From positions 1 through 11,869 of the forward strand of contig JAPHUJ010000264.1 in NCBI GenBank assembly GCA_026193735.1: 11,869 nt of DNA, in the 5' to 3' direction. Positions within the stretch are counted from its first letter, which is position 1. The number at the start of each line of letters is the position of its first letter. The notes beneath the pieces are model-generated. The model ran no database searches. It had not been told where the DNA came from and saw only the letters and a program-made list of their open reading frames with translations. The position numbers and the translations under genes are program-made. The DNA comes from Sulfurovum sp. Its GTDB lineage: Bacteria; Campylobacterota; Campylobacteria; Campylobacterales; Sulfurovaceae. This document shows positions 6,359 through 11,869 of this stretch, piece by piece.

Positions 6359-7861
6359 ATGAGTGATCTGGCATGGACAAAACTTAGAGAGTGGTTGTTG
6401 GAACATAAAGCGATTGATACATCTATTGATTCGCCAAACATGATCAAACGTTTGGATCTGAGTGGACGTTCTTTACAAAAATTACATGAGTCATTCAGTT
6501 TACTTACTGAACTTGTCGCATTGAATCTTTCTAACAATCTCTTAAGTATGCTACCTGACTCCATGAAGAAATTGACAACATTGAGTAATCTTAATATACG
6601 ACGGAACCATTTTACATTATTGCCTGAGGTATTGACTTCTTTACATTTACGTGCTCTCAATATAAGTGGAAATCAAATAGAGGATGTTAGTATACTGACT
6701 CAATGTAAGGATCTTCGTGTTTTGGATCTGAGTGTGAATGTCATCACTTCGATGGATGGTTGTATCAATAAAGAGAATGAACTTCGTGTACTTAATCTTT
6801 CTTATAATTATCTCAACGATGTGAACGAATTGTTCTCAAAACTCCACAGTATAGAACGCCTTGACCTTTCCGGTAATCTACTTACATCCATTCCTCATAC
6901 TGCAAAAGCTATGGAGACATTGGCAGAACTTAAAATTTCTGACAATCAAATAGAGAGTATTGATGCTGCACTTTTTTCTCTTCCACTTGAGATCATAGAT
7001 CTTTCGTCTAATGAAATTACAGCATTGGATCTAAAAGGTCTAGAGGATCTTGAGACGATCACTCTGGATTTTAACCCACTGGATAAACTGAATACTTCAG
7101 ATGATTTTGCACCATATTTAGAATCTTTTTCTTGTGATGGGTGTGGATTAAAGTCATTTTTACCGTTAGTGTCCACTGAACTTAAAACACTGTGTTATGC
7201 TTCCAATGACATATCCAGCATTCCTGAAGATATTGGCATATATGAACAGCTTAATGAGCTTGATATTGATAATAATACTATAGTGGATCTTCCTGATAGT
7301 ATGGCAAACTTAACACAACTCAAGACCCTCTATATTGATGGAAATCCTCTTAGTGAATCGGCAAAAAAGGTGATAAATATTTTACAACCTGAAATTTGTG
7401 ATATACATATGAAGCGGGGGATAACCATTGAGCGTGCTAAAGAAGAAGACTTGACTCAAATGGCTGAATTGTTGTCTGTCTTGTTTGCGATAGAACAAGA
7501 TTTCACAATTGATTATGATAAACAGCTTTCAGGTATTACAAAACTCTATCATAGTAAAGGGAAAGAACTCTTAGTTGCCAAATATGAGGGTGAAGTTGTG
7601 GGTATGGTGACTATGCAACGGCTTATATCGAGTGCGGAGGGTGACTATATCGGTCAAATCGAGGATTTAGTCGTAAAAGAGGAGTATCGTAAAATGGGTG
7701 TAGGAAGTCGACTTCTTAACAAGATGCGAGCTATCGCTCAAGCATATGGATACAAACGTATTCAACTCGCAGCAGATGTAGATAATGAAAATGCTCTCCA
7801 ATTCTACACTAGACGTGGGTTCCATAAAACACATTTAAAGATATACCATTATAACACTTAG
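6359..7861 (+). CDS. Leucine-rich-repeat protein fused to a C-terminal GNAT domain
   Basis: The 500-residue protein has about 13 leucine-rich repeats of the LxxLxLxxNxL type between residues about 28 and 340, for example LNLSNNLLSMLP, LDLSGNLLTSIP and LDIDNNTIVDLP. A complete GNAT domain follows from about residue 355 (ITIERAKEEDL), with the acetyl-CoA loop R444-K-M-G-V-G449 and the NALQFYTRRGF end motif. The repeats probably bind a protein partner and present it to the acetyltransferase; the substrate is unknown. The start is the ATG at 6359: AGAGGGGG lies six bases upstream and overlaps the last codons of the preceding gene. No signal peptide or membrane segment is seen, so it is cytoplasmic. 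It ends the nifB operon; no clear terminator follows. Confidence 0.8.
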   Translation: MSDLAWTKLREWLLEHKAIDTSIDSPNMIKRLDLSGRSLQKLHESFSLLTELVALNLSNNLLSMLPDSMKKLTTLSNLNIRRNHFTLLPEVLTSLHLRALNISGNQIEDVSILTQCKDLRVLDLSVNVITSMDGCINKENELRVLNLSYNYLNDVNELFSKLHSIERLDLSGNLLTSIPHTAKAMETLAELKISDNQIESIDAALFSLPLEIIDLSSNEITALDLKGLEDLETITLDFNPLDKLNTSDDFAPYLESFSCDGCGLKSFLPLVSTELKTLCYASNDISSIPEDIGIYEQLNELDIDNNTIVDLPDSMANLTQLKTLYIDGNPLSESAKKVINILQPEICDIHMKRGITIERAKEEDLTQMAELLSVLFAIEQDFTIDYDKQLSGITKLYHSKGKELLVAKYEGEVVGMVTMQRLISSAEGDYIGQIEDLVVKEEYRKMGVGSRLLNKMRAIAQAYGYKRIQLAADVDNENALQFYTRRGFHKTHLKIYHYNT

Positions 7862-7942
7862 TAATATTTAATGATTGTCATCATATATAATAATTGTATG
7901 TTTTTTAAACAAGTAATATATTAATTTATATACAAACTTGAA

Positions 7943-7961
7943 TATAATGAATCTATATAAT
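7943..7961 (+). promoter_or_regulatory. sigma70-type -10 elements before the amt fusion gene
   Basis: Two perfect TATAAT hexamers lie at 7943-7948 and 7956-7961 in a very AT-rich 115-base spacer (7862-7976). No GG/GC-bearing sigma54 element is present there. Campylobacterota promoters often lack a clear -35 box, and none is seen. The first hexamer would give the longer leader, covering the AGGG ribosome binding site. Confidence 0.45.
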
Positions 7962-7976
7962 AGTAAAGGGTAGAGT

Positions 7977-9800
7977 ATGCTATCTCTCAATGAAATTGAT
8001 ATTCTCTGGATTACTATCAGTGCATTTTTAGTCTTTCTTATGCAACTTGGATTTTCTATGATCGAAGCAAGTACCGTGAGAGCTAAAAATACCATAAGTG
8101 TGGCGATGAAGAACCTTATCGACACTATATTTGGTATGATATTTTTCTGGCTTGTTGGGTATGGTCTTATGTATGGTGAAGACTATGGCGGATTATTTGG
8201 AACTACAAGTTTTGCTATAGATGGAAATAATTTTAAAGAAAATGCCTTTTTCTTTTTTCATGTTATGTTTGCTGCAACCGCCGTAACTATTGTCTCAGGT
8301 GCCGTAGCGGAGCGTATGAAATTTCATGGCTACATTCTTACTTCTATTATGGTTATTACCTTTCTTTATCCTGTTTTTGGTCATTGGGCATGGTCTGATC
8401 ATGGTTGGCTAAAATCAATAGGTTTTGTAGATTTTGCAGGTTCAACGGTTGTACATTCTATAGGTGCATGGGTTGGACTGGCAGGAGCTATAATGCTTGG
8501 TCCACGTTTGGGAAAATTCCATAAAGGCAAGACTACTTATTTCCCACCGAGCAATCATAATATACTTGTATTTGGTACCTTTATACTTTGGTTCAGTTGG
8601 TTTGGTTTTAATGCGGGAAGTCTTTTGCATTATGACATATCAATAACAAAAATTTTACTAAACACTAGCATTGCTGCGGCATTTGGTGGTTTGAGCGCAT
8701 TTATTATTACCCTTTTTCACAAAGAACGTATAGGGGTAGAAGTATTTAGTTTCGGTATTCTTGCGGGCTTGGTTGGTATCACGGCTGGATGTAATGACTT
8801 AACAACGATCCAATCAGCATTTGTGGGTTATGTAGCTACTCTCATAATGTTCGCTTTTAATCAGCTACTTCTTCGCTTAAAGATAGATGATCCACTAAGC
8901 GTAGTCAGTATACATGGCTTTGCGGGGGTATGGGGAACATTGGCTGTAGGATTTTTTGCCAACCTTAGTGAAGGTCTTGGTCGTTTAGATTTTATAGGAG
9001 TACAGCTCTTAGGTATCACAAGTGCATTTCTTTATGCATTTTTTCCTTCTCTCCTCTTTTTTTATCTCCTAAAGAAGCTTCATTTACTTCGGGTTACAAA
9101 ACGTCAAGAAGTACTGGGCCTAAATTTCTCTGAACATAATGTAAGCTTACCACTTATGGATACAATTAACAGTATCATGAAAATCAAACATACCGGTAAT
9201 CTTAATATAAAACTTCCAGAAGAAAGACATACTGAAATAGGTGTGATCTCCCGTTTTTTCAACTATTTGATAGATAGTATAAATGCAAAACAAATTGTAA
9301 TGAAAGAACAAAATGTAGAACTAAAACATACAACAATTACAGATATGCATACCGGTGTTTTAAACCGTAGAGGTTTAATTGAATTTGCGAATGAGAAGAA
9401 TCCAAATGACACTCACTATTCACTGATCATCTTTGATATAGATCATTTTAAAGAAATAAATGATTCCTATGGCCATCAAACGGGAGATAGTGTACTTAAA
9501 GAGATCGTGGAACTTATAATACCTGAGTTAGAGCAGAAGGATCTTCTTGTAAGATGGGGAGGAGATGAATTTGTCATTATACTCCAATACAATAATAAAT
9601 ACAGGGCTGAACAATTTGCCGAACATCTTAAAAATAAAGTCAATACACATCAGTTTGATATAGTAAAAAAGGTGACATGTTCTTTTGGTGTGACTTCCCC
9701 TAGAAAGGAAAGTTGTGATTGCTTTACACTCATAGAAAATGCAGATAAAGCACTCTATCAGGCAAAAGAACTCGGACGTGACAGGGTATGTACCTGGTAA
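7977..9800 (+). CDS. Ammonium transporter fused to HAMP-like and GGDEF domains
   Basis: The 607-residue protein has three parts. Residues 1 to about 375 are an Amt/MEP/Rh channel. It keeps the pore aspartate and first histidine (D152 and H160 in DFAGSTVVHS), the second pore histidine H313 (SIHGFAGVWGT) and WFGFNAGS, so conduction of ammonium is plausible. After a short Amt-type tail (GLNFSEHN), residues 391-435 read like a HAMP linker (TGNLNIKL, then EIGVISRFFN), followed by a short coiled coil. Residues about 448-607 are a diguanylate cyclase with FDIDHFKEIND and an intact GGDEF (528-532). The inhibitory RxxD site reads E519-Q-K-D522, so product inhibition at that site is probably lost. It is expected in the inner membrane with the cyclase in the cytoplasm, making c-di-GMP in response to ammonium. 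Fused sensory Amt proteins are known; this one stands immediately before nifH. Confidence 0.92.
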   Translation: MLSLNEIDILWITISAFLVFLMQLGFSMIEASTVRAKNTISVAMKNLIDTIFGMIFFWLVGYGLMYGEDYGGLFGTTSFAIDGNNFKENAFFFFHVMFAATAVTIVSGAVAERMKFHGYILTSIMVITFLYPVFGHWAWSDHGWLKSIGFVDFAGSTVVHSIGAWVGLAGAIMLGPRLGKFHKGKTTYFPPSNHNILVFGTFILWFSWFGFNAGSLLHYDISITKILLNTSIAAAFGGLSAFIITLFHKERIGVEVFSFGILAGLVGITAGCNDLTTIQSAFVGYVATLIMFAFNQLLLRLKIDDPLSVVSIHGFAGVWGTLAVGFFANLSEGLGRLDFIGVQLLGITSAFLYAFFPSLLFFYLLKKLHLLRVTKRQEVLGLNFSEHNVSLPLMDTINSIMKIKHTGNLNIKLPEERHTEIGVISRFFNYLIDSINAKQIVMKEQNVELKHTTITDMHTGVLNRRGLIEFANEKNPNDTHYSLIIFDIDHFKEINDSYGHQTGDSVLKEIVELIIPELEQKDLLVRWGGDEFVIILQYNNKYRAEQFAEHLKNKVNTHQFDIVKKVTCSFGVTSPRKESCDCFTLIENADKALYQAKELGRDRVCTW

Positions 9801-9827
9801 AAGTCAGTTTCTTTGCGTAATGTATCT

Positions 9828-9965
9828 CTACTCATCATAACAATAATGACAAGTTTCTCTTTGTTCAAGGTTTGGTGCTAGCCCAGCTTCAAGGCTTACC
9901 TCGTCTTTTCTCTTTGATTCTATTTTACAAACCTTACACTTTTATTTGAATTCAGAGGTTTTAAT
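9828..9965 (-). pseudogene. Decayed small CxxC/CxxC zinc-ribbon-like gene
   Basis: On the minus strand bases 9941-9828 are open for 37 codons to a TAG and read KCKVCKIESKRKDEVSLEAG, then LAPNLEQRETCHYCYDE. The pair CKVC and CHYC is a typical zinc-ribbon pattern. No start codon is available inside. Extending upstream in frame gives one TAA (at 9942-9944), then KTSEFK read backwards to an ATT at 9963-9965, which has AAGGA in the right place for a ribosome binding site. The simplest reading is a small gene whose ATG became ATT and which gained one stop. Use of ATT as start plus recoding is much less likely. Its function is unknown. Confidence 0.45.
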
Positions 9966-9979
9966 GTGTCCTTATCTTA

Positions 9980-9990
9980 TAGAAAACTGA
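9980..9990 (+). promoter_or_regulatory. Candidate upstream activator site for nifH (TAGAAAACTGA)
   Basis: Identical in sequence to the site at 2005-2015 upstream of nifB, and at the same 93-base separation from the AGAAC of the promoter -24 region (10084). Probably a binding site for the activator shared by both genes; the protein is not identified. Confidence 0.5.
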
Positions 9991-10037
9991 GTTGATGCAA
10001 ATACTGTTCTTACAAAATTGTATCTTTTTCGTACTAT

Positions 10038-10054
10038 GTACATTTTTGGTGTAC
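10038..10054. promoter_or_regulatory. Inverted repeat GTACA-N7-TGTAC upstream of nifH
   Basis: Perfect five-base arms separated by TTTTTGG, 30 bases upstream of the predicted nifH -24 element. Part of it (TTGGTGTA) resembles TTGGTATA at 2070-2077, which lies 39 bases before the nifB -24 element against 38 here. It could be an operator or an architectural-protein site. Confidence 0.35.
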
Positions 10055-10081
10055 TTGTTTGAGGATTTGTAGGCAAAATGT

Positions 10082-10098
10082 TGAGAACGCATCATGCA
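10082..10098 (+). promoter_or_regulatory. sigma54-type promoter of nifH (atypical AG at -24)
   Basis: TGAGAACGCATCATGCA has AG and GC ten bases apart and shares AGAAC-N6-TGCATT with the nifB promoter. Predicted start is near 10109, giving a leader of about 39 bases that contains AGAAGGAG before the nifH ATG. By consensus alone it would be weak; the support is its likeness to the nifB site and the shared upstream motif. Confidence 0.5.
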
Positions 10099-10123
10099 TT
10101 AACTGAGATGAAGTACAACTTAA

Positions 10124-11056
<933 letters not shown>

Positions 11057-11090
11057 GCCGTTACAGGCACTTCGTAACTGAGTTGAGAGG

Positions 11091-11108
11091 TGTCCCCTTC
11101 CGGGGATA
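11091..11108 (+). other. Stable small hairpin between nifH and the next gene
   Basis: TGTCCCC-TTCC-GGGGATA gives a seven-base-pair stem (one G-U pair) with a four-base loop. No U-run follows, so a classical terminator is unlikely. It lies 35 bases after the nifH stop and could protect the 3' end of nifH mRNA, allowing more NifH than NifD. Confidence 0.5.
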
Positions 11109-11156
11109 AACATTCTCATAATGAAAAGAAAAAAAAGAAAAAGTAGGAGAATTAAA

Positions 11157-11504
11157 ATGTTTATATTAGGATTTCACTTCCCAAAAGAGTTGGGTAATAA
11201 AATTGCAGATGAATTGGTTCTTGAAAAATTAGATGCAGCAGAAATAGATACAAGCGGTATCAATGAAATTAAAATGACGATGGAAGAACATGGCGTCGCA
11301 AAAGAGCTTTCTTATACGAACAAAGATACATTTATGTTCAAAGCATTAGCGCATTATATTAAGACTGCAGAGTCTAAGTATATGATCTATACTAACCGTT
11401 ATCAAATTGCTGAGCTTTCTAAAAGATTAGACAGTGATGATGAGACTATGGCTCTTTGTAAAAATTTTGACTCAATGGCTCATTTTACAGTTGAAGCTGC
11501 ATAA
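11157..11504 (+). CDS. Unrecognised 115-residue protein between nifH and nifD
   Basis: I do not recognise this protein. It begins MFILGFHFPKELGNKIADEL and continues with acidic and basic alpha/beta-like sequence: MTMEEHGVAKELSYTNKD, YIKTAESKYMIYTNRYQIAELSKRL and a C-terminal AHFTVEAA. There is one cysteine (in MALCKNFD), no signal peptide and no membrane segment. The ATG at 11157 is preferred over an in-frame ATG at 11121, because AGGAG lies eight bases upstream and the added segment would be a lysine/arginine run with no ribosome binding site. Lying between nifH and nifD on the same strand, it is probably cotranscribed with the nitrogenase genes. It does not look like NifI/PII proteins, which can occupy this position in archaea and some anaerobes: the PII T-loop pattern is absent. 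Confidence 0.75.
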   Translation: MFILGFHFPKELGNKIADELVLEKLDAAEIDTSGINEIKMTMEEHGVAKELSYTNKDTFMFKALAHYIKTAESKYMIYTNRYQIAELSKRLDSDDETMALCKNFDSMAHFTVEAA

Positions 11505-11524
11505 GCTCTAACATACAGATACTA

Positions 11525-11567
11525 ATGAACTAAGACTACTGGTCTAGTTCATCATAGAAGCATTAGT
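11525..11567 (+). other. Hairpin in the spacer before nifD
   Basis: ATGAACTAAGAC (11525-11536) pairs with GTCTAGTTCAT (11542-11552) over 11 base pairs with one bulged A and the loop TACTG. ACTA (11521-11524) can also pair with TAGT (11564-11567) outside it. The hairpin starts 20 bases after the stop of the upstream gene. No U-run follows, so it may be an mRNA stability or processing element rather than a terminator. Confidence 0.55.
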
Positions 11568-11575
11568 GCTTTATG

Positions 11576-11663
11576 AAATTCCGCAGTCCCAAGGGACACA
11601 AACTAGGTACAGAGCCGTTTAAAGCGATGATCCTCGAAACAAACTTGCCCCTTGAGGGAATTT
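11576..11663 (+). ncRNA. Possible structured leader RNA upstream of nifD
   Basis: AAATTCC (11576-11582) and GGAATTT (11657-11663) can close a seven-base-pair stem around an 74-base interior. That interior holds a hairpin GTCC-CAAG-GGAC (11586-11597) and further short stems. A competing hairpin CCC-CTTGA-GGG (11648-11658) uses bases of the closing stem, giving two mutually exclusive folds. Together with the preceding hairpin the spacer 11505-11710 holds no gene. I could not match it to a riboswitch class I know, so this remains a structural proposal. Confidence 0.35.
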
Positions 11664-11710
11664 AATACAGTACTCAGAAATTGAGAAAATTAATTATAAA
11701 GGAGACTATT

Positions 11711-11869
11711 ATGGGTCCAGAGACATTAGAAGCAAAACAGAAAGCGGCTATCGATGAGGTACTAAAAGCGTACCCTGAAAAAGCAGCAAAAAACCGTGCT
11801 AAACACCTTGGTGTCGGTAGTCCGGAAGACGAAAGTCAAAAAACATGTGGTAACGTCCGTTCGAATAAG
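11711..11869 (+). CDS. nifD: NifD, nitrogenase MoFe protein alpha chain, N-terminal part (cut by window edge)
   Basis: The first 53 codons are visible. The peptide starts MGPETLEAKQKAAIDEVLKA and contains YPEKAAKNRAKHLGV and KTCGNVRSNK, both typical of the NifD N-terminus. Cys46 in KTCGNVRSNK corresponds to the first alpha-chain P-cluster ligand (Cys62 in Azotobacter). AAAGGAG lies eight bases before the ATG. The catalytic FeMo-co ligands are beyond the window. NifD follows the unrecognised 115-residue gene after a 206-base spacer with probable RNA structure. No sigma54 element is seen in that spacer, so it is probably transcribed from the nifH promoter. Confidence 0.93.
   Translation, partial: MGPETLEAKQKAAIDEVLKAYPEKAAKNRAKHLGVGSPEDESQKTCGNVRSNK

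Noticed and set aside
9868..9886. GG-N10-GC pairs (for example TGGTGCTAGCCCAGC) as a sigma54 promoter for nifH
   Set aside because: They match only the invariant dinucleotides, lack TTGC, lie about 260 bases before nifH and fall in the decayed gene; the site at 10082-10098 has better support.
9867..9935. Inverted repeat AAGGTTTG/CAAACCTT as a terminator after the amt fusion gene
   Set aside because: The arms are 53 bases apart and fall inside the decayed CxxC reading frame, which explains the conservation of that stretch better; there is no compact stem followed by a U-run.

Overview
The window is a nitrogen-fixation (nif) island. Its AT-rich DNA, Campylobacterota-style NifH/NifB/NifV sequences, gene order and strong AAGGAG ribosome binding sites suggest a chemolithotrophic Campylobacterota bacterium of the Sulfurimonas/Sulfurovum/Sulfuricurvum type. 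The genus cannot be fixed from the sequence alone.

Layout. (1) Bases 1-1930, minus strand: a tightly packed operon of a NifX-type cofactor-binding protein, a Tpx-like thioredoxin-fold protein that lacks the peroxidatic cysteine, a SIR2-like protein with an altered HG motif, and a ClpP paralogue cut by the window edge. (2) Bases 1931-2203: a divergent control region with two sigma54-type promoters facing away from each other and a nested inverted repeat between them. (3) Bases 2204-7861, plus strand: nifB, nifV, a double-GNAT protein, a FeoA-like protein, a DUF683/CCE_0567-type protein, a Bfd-like cysteine protein and a leucine-rich-repeat protein fused to a GNAT domain. Gaps are short or the genes overlap, so this looks like one operon. 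(4) Bases 7977-9800: an ammonium transporter fused to HAMP-like and GGDEF domains, with its own AT-rich sigma70-type promoter. (5) Bases 9801-10147: a decayed small CxxC gene on the minus strand, then the nifH control region. (6) Bases 10148-11869: nifH, an unrecognised 115-residue protein, a probably structured 206-base spacer, and the first 53 codons of nifD.

How it works together. NifB makes the NifB-co precursor of FeMo-co, NifV makes homocitrate, the NifX-type protein probably carries a cofactor intermediate, and NifH/NifD are the nitrogenase components. FeoA-like, DUF683 and Bfd-like proteins probably serve iron or Fe-S supply. The Amt-GGDEF protein could convert external ammonium into a c-di-GMP signal next to the genes that make ammonium.

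Most notable results. The nifB and nifH promoters share an atypical -24/-12 element (AGAAC-N6-TGCATT). They also share an 11-base upstream motif (TAGAAAACTGA) at exactly the same distance from it, which suggests a common enhancer-binding activator. A near-perfect sigma54 promoter drives the leftward operon, so its Tpx-like, SIR2-like and ClpP genes are predicted members of the nif regulon. Two neighbouring genes in that operon have lost the key catalytic residue of their fold.
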